From Symbiodinium natans (Eukaryota; Sar; Dinophyceae; Suessiales; Symbiodiniaceae), in assembly GCA_905221605.1 (NCBI GenBank), contig CAJNDS010001046.1:509103-573102 (forward strand): a stretch of DNA of 64,000 nucleotides, in the 5' to 3' direction. Numbering within the stretch: position 1 is the first letter of the stretch; the number at the start of each line of letters is the position of its first letter. The notes below the pieces were generated by a model, which worked only from the letters and a program-made list of their open reading frames with translations, searched no databases and was not told the DNA's origin. Positions 11,873 to 23,224 of this stretch are shown here, one piece after another. The translations under genes were made by a program, and so were the position numbers.

Positions 11873-12950
11873 GGACCTTGTTTAGTAGGGGCCGCCTCTT
11901 TAAAGTCTTGGCCGATTTATTCAGGACCCCCTGACTGTTTGCGGGGGTTCCCGAAATCCGGCAATTTTTTTAAAGACTTGGGGCTTGTTTCGGCCCGGAG
12001 GCTCCGGCTTAAAGCTGGGCCTTATGATTTTAAAGCCGGACCTTGTGATTTTAAAGGCCGACCTCATCCATTCCAACCGGCCCGAAACGGTTAATTCCCT
12101 TTAAGAAACCATTTGAAAAATTGGTTTTGTTCAATCCGACAAAGGGGGTGGTCCAGGAGCCCCCTTCGGCCCCGAATAATGGCACTGATTTGGGGTCTTA
12201 TGTCAAGGCCCCGGCCCGGAGGCTCCGAATTTGGATGCCTTGGTCTCTTGGCTTCAAGCCGGGCCTTAAGATGTTACAGCCGGACCTTGTGATTTTAAAG
12301 GCCGGCCGGCCCGAAACGGTTAATTCCCTTTAAGAAACCATTTGAAAAATTGGTTTTGTTCAATCCGACAAAGGGGGTCCAGGAGCCCCCTTCGGCCCCG
12401 AATAATGGCACTGATTTGGGGTCTTATGTCAAGGCCCCGGCCCGGAGGCTCCGAATTATGGATGCCTTGGTCTCTTGGCTTCAAGCCGGGCCTTATGATG
12501 TTACAGCCGGACCTTGTGATTTTAAAGGCCGACCTCATCCATTCCAACTGGCCCGAAACCATTAAAAACTATTTGAAAAATTGGTTTCGTTCAATCCGAC
12601 AAGGGGGGTGGTCCAGGAGCCCCCTTCGGCCCCGAATAATGGCACTGATTTGGGGTCCTGTTTTATTTTTATGTCAAGGCCCCGGCCCGGAAGCTCCGAA
12701 TTTGGATGCCTTGGTCTCTTGGCTTAAAGCCGGGCCTTATGATTTTAAAGCCGGATGTGATTTTAAAGGACGACCTCATCCATTCCAACTGGCCCGAAAC
12801 CATTAATTCCCTTTAAGAAACCATTTGAAAATTTGTTTCGTTCAATCCGACAAGGGAGTGGTCCAGGAGCCCCCCTCGGCCCCGAATCGTGGCACTGATT
12901 TGGGGTCTGTTCTATGTCAAGGCCTCGGCTCGGAGGCTACGAATTTGGAA
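11873..12950. repeat. ~230-bp tandem repeat (satellite-like)
   Basis: A shared segment (TTGAAAAATTGGTTTTGTTC followed by a CCGACAAAGGGGG block) recurs near 12113, 12340, 12572 and 12823, giving periods of about 227, 232 and 251 bases. Each unit also holds AGGAGCCCCCTTCGGCCCCG and GGAGGCTCCGAATT blocks. Open frames inside are by-products of the repeat. Confidence 0.9.
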
Positions 12951-13560
12951 AAAGCCTATATATGGATTCCATTTAAAATCATATAAACTCATCCCGGATC
13001 CCTTTTCGATTCGCACGCATCCCTTTTAAATTATATTAAGCTCATCCCTTTAAATTCATATGGATCCCTTTTAAATCTATCTAAACTCCTCCCTATTAAA
13101 ATCATATAAACCCCCGGGGCCGTCTAATCAGGCCCCCATCCACGCCTCGACTGTTCGGGGGGCGGGGGGCCCACATTTACAGGATCCCACATTAGGGTTT
13201 AGGGCCCCCCCCACCCACCACCCCCCCCCCCACCCCCCAGCCCCCCACTCCCGACCAAAAAAGTATTATTACAACCAAAAACCGGGATGTCACAACTGCT
13301 GTCGGTTTGAGGGCAAACCAGAAACCGTGATATCACAACCGCTTATTAAGGTTACAAGTTACCAACATTCCAAACCAGAGTTGGGGTCCTAACAGAACAC
13401 CAAGCAACTTTGCAAACATCTGCAGTTGTGATATCCCTCATCTGCTTAAACCCTGTCCTCCCTGGGTTGTCTAAACCCTATCAGCGCTGCGAGGCCACAT
13501 CTTAAACCAGAGGCAAAAGAACAGCTGCAGATTTTGCAGAGAGCGTTCGATGCCACAAGA
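12951..13560. other. AT-rich and C-rich noncoding, no gene
   Basis: A degenerate run of ATCCCTTTTAAAT... motifs lies at about 12965-13110, then a very C-rich stretch about 13205-13250. Nothing coding seen. Confidence 0.6.
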
Positions 13561-14130
13561 GGCTTTCGCTGATTTTACATGTGATTGCCCAGTGATTTTG
13601 TGGTTTCATCATGACCTTTATCATACTTTTATGTGTTGTGGGCCACAGAATTGCCTACACCAGGAGCTTGTATAAATGAATTTACTTCGTTTCTGCAGCA
13701 TTGATTGTTTTCATATGTGATTACGCACTGATTTCATGGTTTTCTCCTGATTATTATGTGTTGCGGGCCACAGAATTCCCTACACCAGGAGCTTGTATAA
13801 ATGAATTTACTTCGTTTCTGCAGCATTGATTGTTTTCATATGTGATTACGCACTGATTTCATGGTTTTCTCCTGATGATTATGTGTTGCGGGCCACAGAA
13901 TTCCCTACACCAGGAGCTTGTATAAATGAACTTACTTCGTTTCTGCACCATTGATTGTTTTCATATGTGGTTACGCGCTGATTTCATGGTTTTCTCCTGA
14001 TAATTATGTGTTGCGGGCCACAGAATTCCCTTCACCAGGAGCCTGTAAAAATGAATTTTCTTCGCTGCAGCATTGACGGCTTTCATATGTGATTGCCCAA
14101 TGATTTCGTGGTTTTCGCAAGATTTTTATC
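13560..14130. repeat. ~125-bp tandem repeat
   Basis: Units starting TTCATATGTGATTACGCACT recur near 13711, 13836, 13961 and 14081, with a diverged one near 13573. Each contains ATTATGTGTTGCGGGCCACA and a GGAGCTTGTATAAATGAA block. No coding content. Confidence 0.92.
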
Positions 14131-14277
14131 TTTTCCTGCGCCAGAATGGCCTCCGGTTGAGATATCCACCAACATGCAAGGCACTGGTTGTGCTATCCGC
14201 GTTCTCAGGCCTCCTCAGTTGTAATAACCACTTTCTTGGCTTTGGTATTTTCCAACTGGTTGTGTTATCCTTTAATC

Positions 14278-14800
14278 TCCCCCCACCCCCCCCACCTCTT
14301 CTGGCCCAAGTCCAGGTTTCGGGCTCGAAACCCCCAACCCCCCACCCGCCCCCCACCCCCACCCCCCACCCCCGCCCCCCCACCCCCCGACCTGAAAGGT
14401 TGCTACGGGAGAGGGGGAAGCGGACTGCGTGTACCCCTGGTTGAAATCTGTATTACTACCCACCCCCCCCCCACCCATCAGCGGCATCATTGGGCGAGGG
14501 GGGGGGGGGGCAAAAGCATCAGTAACATCATTAGCACTGCGCATGCGATGTTGCAATGTTCCTTTTTGGTTGTAATGCTTCCTAATTTGTCGCTTGGAAG
14601 GTTGGTTCCGGAACTGTTGTCTCGGTTCCCATAGATCCTGGAACCAGAGGCTAGTTGCCAACATAACCGAACACCAGGACGACTTGGGTATATTTGTATT
14701 TATTTATTTATCTATTTATCTATTTCTCTATTTATCTATTTCTCTATTTATCTATTTATCTATTTATTTGTTCATTCATTGATTTATGTACTTTGTATTT
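14278..14800. repeat. C-rich tracts and TATT/TATC tetranucleotide array
   Basis: CCCCCAC-rich sequence at about 14280-14400 and 14460-14475, a G-run near 14500, and a (TATT/TATC)n tetranucleotide array at about 14692-14785. Open frames are Pro/His- or Gly-rich artefacts. Confidence 0.85.
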
Positions 14801-16512
14801 ATACATTGGAGTTTAGGGCTAACGGTTGCCTGGTAATTTGGGTGGAGGGGTGTGGGGATATGCCATGGACATGTATCGCACAAATGCACGGTATGCTTCC
14901 TTATCCTACTACAAGTCTGCCTCCGCATGAAGCTCACAAATTACAGTATCTTTGGCAAAGCCACGTCAGCGTTGCACATGTGCGGCATGCGCGCGAAAAA
15001 CATGGGCGACTCGACGGATTCGACGAATTCTCAGAGCGTGTTCTAAAGGCTGCGGAAAGTACTGAAACATTCTTGATGCCGGGGCCCGTGGCCCGGAGAG
15101 GTCCCCATAGTGCAGGTGCTCCGCCTGTCGATGCAGGTCAAAGCAGACAACTGCCCCTCACTGCCCCTTACTGCCCCTCACTGCCCCTTACTGCCGCTCA
15201 CTGCCCCTCAGCTCTCTTTTGGTTCTGAGGGCTCCGACCATCGTGACTTCGTCTGAGCACCCAACGGGCGCTCCAAGCCACTTGAGAATAATCGGCGCGG
15301 AGCGAAGCGATCGAGCTCATACACATTCACACTTCGTGTCCAGATTGCATCTTGGCGCATTTTGGCACGTGCGCGCAATGCTCTCGAATGACCAGGCTCG
15401 TGAGACTTCGTGAGACTTCGTGAGACTGAGACAGCTGCGAACGCTGCTTGGATCTTCCTGTTCCCCTCCCTTCAGGAGGGAAAAACTTTTGGCGCATCCC
15501 CCACCCTTCAGAAAATCATTCCTCAGCCTCTAGCACTCTAGCCAGGCTGTGAGAACAATGCGTTTGCCCGACAATACCAAGAGTCGCACCCGGCGCTCAG
15601 GTCATTCTGGTCCATGTGTTTTCACCAGCGAGTACCTGCAAAGATTTGTGGCTCAGGATGACATGAGCGCTCTCGCGAGGAACAGGAGCACGAAGAAAGG
15701 CAGCGATACTCGATATGCGGCAGGCGGTTCAAAATGTCCTCCAGAACACCACCCAAGAAACGCTGATCAATTTAATAAGGAACGTCAATCTCGCCTCGGC
15801 AAAGACTGTTGTCTTCAAGTCAGCACTGAAATAGTACAGTACTAAGGAGATCATGGGGTTCTCTGCCATCATGACCTCAAAAAACCATGCGGCCACAGGC
15901 GGCCACAGGCGGCCGCCGGCGCAACGGAAGGCAACGTCAAAAAACAGCTGGGATGTTCTATCTGCTTTGCTTCTTTGGATGTTCCTGCCCTTTCTGAGGC
16001 TCGTACGGTTATCTCGAGGCTGTCATCATCGCTGAGCTCAGCAGCGGTGATTGGCAGGGTCCTCACTGAGCCATCCACTCCCCGACTCCACACTGAAAAA
16101 CTGAACCAGCAGTTGAAGATCTCTTGCAGTGCAATCGGGAGGCGTGGACCAGTGCAAAGGCACGTTTTCAGGGAAGCAGATGAACACCGGCTTCTCGTGG
16201 AAAACGTTCTGGTTGAGAGATGTTGAGAATAGCATGCTTGCAGAATAAACATCGATCCATCGAGCCTGGCCCTTGTACATAACCTGCCACCTCAAAGAAA
16301 GCAAGAAGAGCAATGAGGAACTGCGACAGAAGAAAATCAAACTGGACTGGCTCGCGCTCTCGCGCTGTCCCCCTCTCGCTCTGTGTCTCCGAGTGACGCG
16401 AACATCGCGGCGGGGAAGCGGTTGATGGCGCGGCTGCCCTCAATTTCAGTGTGTAGACTGTGTAGACACGAAGTTACGGCTCAAAAAACATCAGTTAAAG
16501 CTAAACTTTAAA
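14801..16512. other. Intergenic; decamer repeats and one possible exon
   Basis: Decamer arrays: ACTGCCCCTC ~6 copies (about 15151-15210), GTGAGACTTC ~3 copies (about 15400-15427), and GGCCACAGGC x2 (about 15889-15910). A minus-strand stretch about 16130-16290 (GQARWIDVYSASMLFSTSLN) looks protein-like but is not recognised. Confidence 0.4.
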
Positions 16513-16513
16513 A

Positions 16514-16588
<75 letters not shown>

Positions 16589-16592
16589 ACGC
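16513..16592. repeat. CA microsatellite
   Basis: (CA)n with one AA interruption, ending in a CCCACGCG/CGCG stretch. Confidence 0.97.
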
Positions 16593-17020
16593 GCGCGCGC
16601 ACCCACCCACCCTTGTGGTTTCGGCGGAACTGCAAGAACTGGCAGGGCGGGGCGGGGTGTTGCATTCAACAAACAGTCAGCAACATGGCAACTGGACTGA
16701 TGCTGCTGCTGCACAACAACGAGGATGGTATCAATGCACAGCGAGTCTCTTATTGCATGACATCACATACCTGACAAATCACTCTTGCAGGTACACAGGG
16801 TTGATCACACCCGGTTCTGACAAGCACTGGTTCAGTCTTCGTTGGTGCAAGACTGCTTGGGCCACGAGTCAGAAACACCGAGTCGGAATTTGCCCGAGGC
16901 CATGAGGCGAGTCCGAGAAACAACCGGAAATTTCGGCAACGTCGAGCCGAGAATTTGGGCGAAAGCCAATTCTGTACTTCTCTGATTTTCGAAGAATACA
17001 TACAAGAACCAAAACAAGAA
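16593..17020. other. Intergenic, nothing recognised
   Basis: Only short frames of no clear composition. Confidence 0.4.
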
Positions 17021-17760
17021 ACGAGAGGGGGTGAAATTTAGACTACTTCTACTTCTCTAGTCATTCTCTAATTTTCTAATAATGAACACAAGAGACAAAT
17101 CAAGGAACGAGGGGGGGTGCAGTTTAGAATCACTATCTACCGCTCTGATATCCGACAAGCAAATGGAGGGGGGGCTCAGAAAAGTCTTAGTTGTCATTTG
17201 GATAATACTGTGAATTTGTATCCATTCTCTACCTCTGACAGTTTTTGAAGAATGAATACTCTATCAATTTTCTAATTCTGAAAATTTTGAAGAATGAATA
17301 CAAGAAACAAAACAAGAAACGAGGGGGGTGGAATTTAGACTTATTTTCAAAAAAACGAAAGGGGTGAGTAAAATTTTGAATAATTCTGTACTCCTCTGAT
17401 ATTCGACAAGCAGCCCCCCCCCATTCCCCCCACTTTTTGATCATGTCAGAAAAGACTTTGTTTGGATTGTACTGCAAATTTCTATCAATTCTTCTCTGAT
17501 TTTGGAAGAATGAATACAAGAAACGAAAACAAGAAACGAGGGGGGGTGAAATTTAGACTTATTCTCTACTTCTCTACTCATTCTCTTTTTTCGAATAATG
17601 AACACAAGAGACAAATCAAGGAACGAGGGGGGTGGAATTTCGAATAAGTCTCTACCCCTCTGATATTCGACAAGCAATTGGGGCCCCCAACCCCCCCCCG
17701 CTTTTTCATTGCGTCAGAAAATGTCAGAAAAGACGTGAGAAAAGGAGGCGGATAAAAACT
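17021..17760. repeat. Dispersed repeat with GAATTTAGAC/ATTCGACAAGC cores
   Basis: Several imperfect units of about 100-300 bases contain AATACAAGAAAC, a GAGGGGGGTGNAATTTAGA core, and TGATATTCGACAAGC. Related units reappear at about 23880-24560, so this is a dispersed family rather than a single array. Confidence 0.8.
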
Positions 17761-17860
17761 AAGCAGGGTTGAGGGCCGTATATTGTAGTCTATATTCCAT
17801 CCATCTGGGGTACCAAAAGCCCGAAACCCAAAACCCTTAACACAAACGTTGCTTGAGGGC

Positions 17861-18055
17861 CTGCCGGGAGCGTAACAACAAAAGTGGAGGAGCGTAACAA
17901 AACAGCACCCACAAGTAGAGGAGCGTACAAAACAACACCCCACAAGAGCACCCCGCAAGTAGAGGAGCGCAACAAAAGAGCACCCCGCAAGTAGAGGAGC
18001 GCAACAACAGCACCCCACAAGTAGAGGAGCGTAACAAATCAGCACCCTGGATCAC
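17861..18055. repeat. ~31-bp minisatellite
   Basis: Unit GTAGAGGAGCGTAACAAAAC plus AGCACCCCACAA, about six imperfect copies. Cys/Leu-rich frames on the opposite strand are artefacts. Confidence 0.9.
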
Positions 18056-18095
18056 CAACCTATCCGGGCTTCGGGTCTCATTGTTTTCGGAGCTT

Positions 18096-18113
18096 CTGAC
18101 ACCCACACACACC

Positions 18114-18150
<37 letters not shown>

Positions 18151-18262
18151 ACCCACCCGCCCACCCACCCACCCACCCACCCACCCACCCAGCCAGCCAG
18201 CCAGCCACCCACGCACGCACGCACACGCACACGCACACCCACACGCACGCGCACGCGCACGT
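18096..18262. repeat. Compound CA / CCCA / CCAG / CACG microsatellite
   Basis: (CA)n followed by (CCCA)n, (CCAG)n and (CACG)n runs. Confidence 0.97.
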
Positions 18263-19763
18263 AAAGCGCGTAAATCGACACTGACTGCGCAGCAGAGACA
18301 CACAAAGCGATCACCAGCATCTCACTGGCATCATTCAACACCATCTCTCCACTCACTCATATTCTCGCCTCCGTCGGCTTTGCACTCTCGTAAACGAGGC
18401 GCAGCTTTCCCTGCGTTTGAAACAGGGAAGGAAAGCAAAGTGAAACAACAGTCCCACACAATCTCAATCTGGAAGATCACGTGTAAGGACTTGCCTCTGC
18501 TCCGTAGTCCAAGCGGATGCACCAGTCGAAGAACCCGCCGGCAACGACCTGCAACCCAGATTCAAAGACTCTTGAAGATGTTGCTCAACAGTTAGGCTGG
18601 TTCAATTGCTTATGCCCTTCCGTTTGCATGTCCCCCTCAAGTCTGCCAACTGTTCACGCTCACTTCGGATCAAGACATAGAAAGAAGGAGGGTCAGAGGG
18701 AAACCAAGTAGAAGCCTTCGCTGGTGTTCCTTCCATGGCCGCTCGCCTGAAGAACTTCCAGAATGCGTCTTCAAGACGGGTGGGCTTTCTTTTCCTACTC
18801 GTTGGAGGAGCGATTCTCAGTGACCAGCACTCCATCGATGCGCCAGACCTGGCTGGGCTCCTCCATAGGTTCGCCATCCTTGAGCAACGCACATGACTGT
18901 GTGCCATGAAACTGCCTTCGATATGCCTTCATGTTTTTCCGTTTGCTCTTCGCACTCTCACCTCGGCTGGGAGGGACCGCAGCACCGAGAAGTCCCCACC
19001 TGAACCGAAAAGAAGAATCTCATGTCTCAGAAAATGCTTGAGAATGCTGTTGCTGAATACCCGAATGTGCACCGAATGGCGGTTGGCCCGTAGGCATCTG
19101 AGTCTACGTAGACTGAAGATAGAAGGAAGGAAAAATGTTCTCCAATGCTCTCACGAAACATACTATCTTTTTTGTAAAGACCTCTGTCGGAACAAGGACG
19201 CGGTTTGTACGCTGCCCTCTTATGTTGCAAGCTTGTGAAGTATAATTGCACTTGTGAATCTTGTTATAAGATTGAGAATATCCTTTTGCTTTAGTGACTC
19301 TAGCACGCTCGTCCATGATGTGTCACGAGCAGAAGAAAGAGAGCATGCAAATTCATTCTCTCAGAACATCAGCTGGTCAGAACTGGGTCTCGGGCCGCCC
19401 CACTGCCAGGTCTTGGTTTCCCTCAGCAGGTCGCACCTGAGAAGAGTCGTGAGGCGGCGCGAGCAACTTGATGGCTAATCACTCGTGGCATCCCGACTTC
19501 ACTAGGTGCCCCGAGCGCCGAGTCAATCTGCGTGTGGTGGAGGCAATACTTGACCTTGAATCTTCTGCGTACCCGGCGTACCCGGGCTCAAAGGCTGGCG
19601 TTATAAGATGCCCACAATAAGATCCGTCTCGGCATCATTCGAGACCTCACATGCCAAGACTGTTCTGCCTGTGCGCTTCATTGCGCTTCCTCTACACTCC
19701 TCACACTGCTCAGGCCCACACGTGATGACAGGCATATTGAAGAACGACGGTCAGTAGATGCCT
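18263..19763. other. Intergenic; one possible minus-strand exon
   Basis: A minus-strand stretch about 18650-18800 reads as a compact protein segment (LEDAFWKFFRRAAMEGTPAK, then SFYVLIRSEREQLADLRGT). It is not recognised. The rest shows no coding signal. A 9-bp duplication (GTACCCGGC) lies near 19568. Confidence 0.3.
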
Positions 19764-21450
19764 TCATGTTCGGAGATCGGCAAGTTCTGGGAACTCGAGG
19801 AACTCGGAATGAGGCCTGGGAACCTTGAGAAGGCTCTCCTTCCGGCTCTTCAACATTGTCTGTAGGTGCTCGCCCGTAAACTTGCAGGCAGCATCCTCAA
19901 CGCACCGCAGGGAGATTGTAGCATTGCAGCAGTGTATTATTGTAGCACCAGCGCCAGCAACAGCCTCAAACTCCGGGAATTTGTGAAGCGCTTCGTGGTT
20001 CAGCACATCCACACTGGCAGTCACTGGCAGTCACTGGCAGTCACTGGCAGTCGCTCATTCAAAAAAAGGTGCGTGGTGTCAATGCGCAGTGCGGGCCAGT
20101 TCGACTCATCCAGGCCATTCCTTGAGACGTTTACAAGATTTTACAAGAAAAGGAGCAATGGTAGTGGACATCGCTCAGGGAGCCCAACACGATGATGGGC
20201 CGGACATCCTCTGCCTCAACTGCTTTGACCTGAAGCTCCTGCAGAAGACACAGAGCTGCCGAGTTTTCAATCACACTGGACCTACAACATCGGCTCCACA
20301 ACGGCTCCACATCGGCTCCTCAGCAAGACTCAGGAGGTCCAAGCCTGTGTGAGCGCAGGAAGCAACTCATGGCATCTCATATGTGTAATGTGCAAACATG
20401 TGTACACCTGCCATACATTGTGCCAGTGCTGCACAGAAACCTTCCAAAGGCGTCAGACGATCAGCTGCCAGACCTCCAAAGTACCTGTCGCACGCGATGA
20501 GAAAGATGACAAGCGCACCTCACAATGCTCTGAGCTTCGACAGTTCAAAACGACGAAGGTCACAACAACCGGACGAGGGTGTAAACCTGGGTGGTCATAA
20601 TCGAGGTCTGTCTTGGATAAGAAGGTATGCCTGCAAGTATCTTGAAAAACAGGCGCTGGCCACAGTGAACTTGTGTTCCAACCTGAACAGAGAACAGGCG
20701 AAAGTCACAGTGTGTCGCCGCTGCCGAGTTCCGCTGGGTCCCGTGCTCCACCCGCTCATGGCCAGGATTCTCCGCGAACAGTGCCGACAAGAAGGGAGAG
20801 TGTGCAGCCAAGACCGCCTGGGTGCACAACACAAAAAAGAAAAAAAAAAAAAAAAACAGGAACGCAACAAACGGGACACTGCGGGACTCTGCGGGACACT
20901 GCGGGAGACTGCGGGATACCCGCAGATTTCAGGCCTTGTGTGCGGGAATCTCACGACCTTCTGCCTGACAGTGGGAAGGGCAGTGCTCGGCATGCTAGGG
21001 TTCCATCGAAAGCAAAATCTTGCAAGAGACTCTTCATGCAAGGCATACATGCCTGAATGAAGATGTCTGCATGGTTGGTACCCTGCTTCTCGAAAAGCGT
21101 CAACAAATTCAGCTGCAAACCTCCAAGAACAACTCTCATGGCCGAAGTGCCGACTGCAATGAAATCACCTGCCTTCAAAGGATCTCAAGTTGGCCATCTC
21201 CTCGTTTGGTGTGTCCAGACTTTCGTCACGTGCACCACGAAGCAGTTCAAAAACTCAATTTCGTCAAGGTCCCCACGCAGCTTGGCGCGTACCGCGTATC
21301 GGACTTACTAGTCGAGACTGCAAAAGGCCAAGGACGAATATCGCAGAGGGAATATTGGGCATGGTCGGCAACTTCACATCACCTTCAGACGCCTTCAGAT
21401 ATGTTGATGCAATTTTCCGAAATGAATGCTTGCGCTTCTGACGGACATTG
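19764..21450 (-). CDS. Possible multi-exon gene with BTB-like segment
   Basis: Several minus-strand segments look like exons. About 20760-20812 reads AVLAAHSPFLSALFAENPG, reminiscent of the BTB/POZ 'aHkavLaarSpfF.alF' strand-helix, after an intron-like CACCCAG acceptor. About 20430-20500 reads LIACDRYFGGLAADRL, comparable to the post-BTB helices. About 20165-20285 reads NSAALCLLQELQVKAVEAED. About 19764-20010 reads LRCVEDAACKFTGEHLQTML. About 20985-21150 and 21200-21290 are further open stretches. The frames are not continuous, so splicing or decay is needed. BTB assignment is weak; an all-helical repeat protein is an alternative. Confidence 0.3.
20020..20070. repeat. Decamer repeat ACTGGCAGTC
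   Basis: About four tandem copies at 20025-20062. A second decamer array (CTGCGGGACA-like, ~4 copies) lies at about 20878-20922, next to a poly-A run near 20840. Confidence 0.9.
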
Positions 21451-22230
21451 CGTCATGACAAAAGCATCGACAGGAACAACTTCACAAACTGCCAAGAAAC
21501 ATGTTGAACCCTCCAAGCTCGCGAGAAGGCTCAACAAAGTGCTTTTGAACTACGGCTACCACAATTGTGCAAAAGTAGCTTCCGCTAACGGGCTGCAAGA
21601 GAGGGTTTTTCGAAAGCCGCAAAATGTAGGACTTCAAAAGTTGCAGGGCAATAAAAGAACCTGCTGCCAACGTCATAGGAAACAGCAATCCACTGCCGAG
21701 AGTTGCTGGCAGGCAGAGACGTTTTGATAACCTCCAACAGAGGAAGACAGTTGAAGTGGAGGGAAGGAGGAAGATACGGAGGGAATCTTGAGACCAAATG
21801 GACACCGCAAATTGAAAGGGGATCTCACCCGTGTTGTCACTCCGAACACAAGTATCCTACGGGCCAACAAACCGCTCTGAGAGAACGCAACCTCGCAGAC
21901 CACTCCCACATTTTTCCACCTGCTTGCGTAACAGTGGCGTGCTGGTAAGTCCTACACCACGCAACCCAAAGGCTACGGAGCGAAGCAAGGGTGCGATGAT
22001 GCAAAAGGCAAAGGGGGAAAGAAACCCGAACAGCTCACTAGTTCTCGCACTCTCTTGTTTCGGCTTGCCGGAAGTGTCTGTCAGCTGCCTCCGAGTCCGG
22101 TCGGCCTTTGGCCGAGGACAGATTATCCAAAGAATGAAAGCTGAAGCCTGCTGACAGTCACAAAGCCCGAGTTATTATTTTGTTCTCAAATTCACACCAT
22201 GAATATATTCTCCATCCTCTCTATTACTCA
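21451..22230. other. Intergenic, nothing recognised
   Basis: Open frames on both strands are short and I see no domain. No notable repeats. Confidence 0.4.
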
Positions 22231-22233
22231 ATA

Positions 22234-22569
22234 CTACACATTCAATCCAGTCGGACCATTTTCCGAGGAAGGGCACATAATCAATCGCCTGTCTGATGTG
22301 CAGGTCTTCTGTCTCATTGGGTGCAAACACGAAATGCGCTGTCGGGTAGGGTCACTCCTCAGCAAGATGCCACGCAGCCAATCTGACGCCTCCGCAGTAT
22401 CTATGTGTCGCTTCAGAATGGTCCCGTCTGGCCCGGGAGCTGGCAACAGCGCCCCGAGCGGTCGCCTTGTCAGGTCGATGCCTGCCAGTTGGGCAGCCCG
22501 GCGCCACTCAAGCGCCCAGCAAAAGTCCGGGCTGACACCCTGGATCGGTGCTACCAATGGCATGAACAT
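22234..22569 (-). pseudogene. Tyrosine-recombinase-like (YR retroelement) fragment
   Basis: About 111 residues. The segment AAQLAGIDLTRRPLGALLPA, then PGPDG, an acidic helix (TAEASDWLRGILL) and RQRISCLHP, follows the layout I associate with recombinase ORFs of dinoflagellate DIRS-type elements ('...lpaPg.dG....r.l...Ea..wLr.ll......ri..HslK.t'). The catalytic Arg/His/Tyr set is not complete here and flanking sequence does not extend it, so this is probably a relic. The assignment is from pattern memory and is tentative. Confidence 0.4.
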
Positions 22570-22914
22570 CGGCTGCTTTGCTTGACATGGCGGGCCCTGG
22601 CTTCAACATAGCCAACTGGGCATCCAGCCAACTGGCGATGTCAAAGAATAAGCTGTCAATGCACGCAACATCGCTTTAAACACATGACTCCTGCAACAAA
22701 CCTGTTTGTAGGATCAGCATCCTGCACACGTATGGCTTCCTCCACTTGCCGAACCTCACTGACTGTCAGGTCCGGGCCTGATTCTGCGGCAAGCGCTCTC
22801 CTGCTGACCTATCTGCTGCTCCAACAATCCGTGGTGATAACACAGCCTCCAAGTTGTGACACCTCAGTACGTGTTGAGACAACCGGAGAGCCGGCGGGGC
22901 TGGGCCCGCCCCCT
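22570..22914. other. Noncoding, nothing recognised
   Basis: No coding or repeat signal before the G-rich array. Confidence 0.4.
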
Positions 22915-23215
22915 TCGTACGAAGGGTGGCTTGAAGGGGGGCTTGAAGCCCCCTTTGAAGGGGGGCTGAAGGGTCGGACCCTTGAAGGGGGGGGGTGAAG
23001 GGGGGAGGGGGAGGGGGAGGGGGGGGGGGGAGGGGGGGGGGGGGGGGCGAAGGGTCGAAGGCTTGAAGGGGGGCTTGAAGGGGGGGGCTTGAAGGGGGGC
23101 TTGAAGGGGGGCTTCAAGGGGGGCTTCAGGGGGGCTTCAAGGGGGGCTTCAAGGGGGGCTTGAAGGGGGGGCTTCAAGGGAAGCTTCACAGGGAGGCTTC
23201 AAGGAGGGCCTGAAG
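22915..23215. repeat. G-rich array, unit GGGGGGCTTGAA / GGGGGGCTTCAA
   Basis: About fifteen copies of an 11-13-base unit, interrupted by a nearly pure G stretch with scattered A at about 22985-23048. The opposite-strand Pro-Leu-Lys frame is an artefact. Runs of four or more G at short spacing make G-quadruplex formation plausible. Confidence 0.92.
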
Positions 23216-23224
23216 GGGAGGCGA

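Noticed and set aside
12040-12810. 154-codon and shorter ORFs in the 230-bp satellite
   Set aside because: The frames repeat with the satellite unit and break at unit-length differences; no independent coding signal.
14272-14664. Gly/Pro-rich ORFs on both strands
   Set aside because: They come from CCCCCAC-type low-complexity DNA.
17578-18356. Cys/Leu- and Val/Cys-rich minus-strand ORFs
   Set aside because: They are translations of the 31-bp minisatellite and the compound CA/CCCA microsatellite.
22809-23189. Pro-Leu-Lys-rich minus-strand ORF of 126 codons
   Set aside because: Product of the G-rich CTTGAAGGGGG array.
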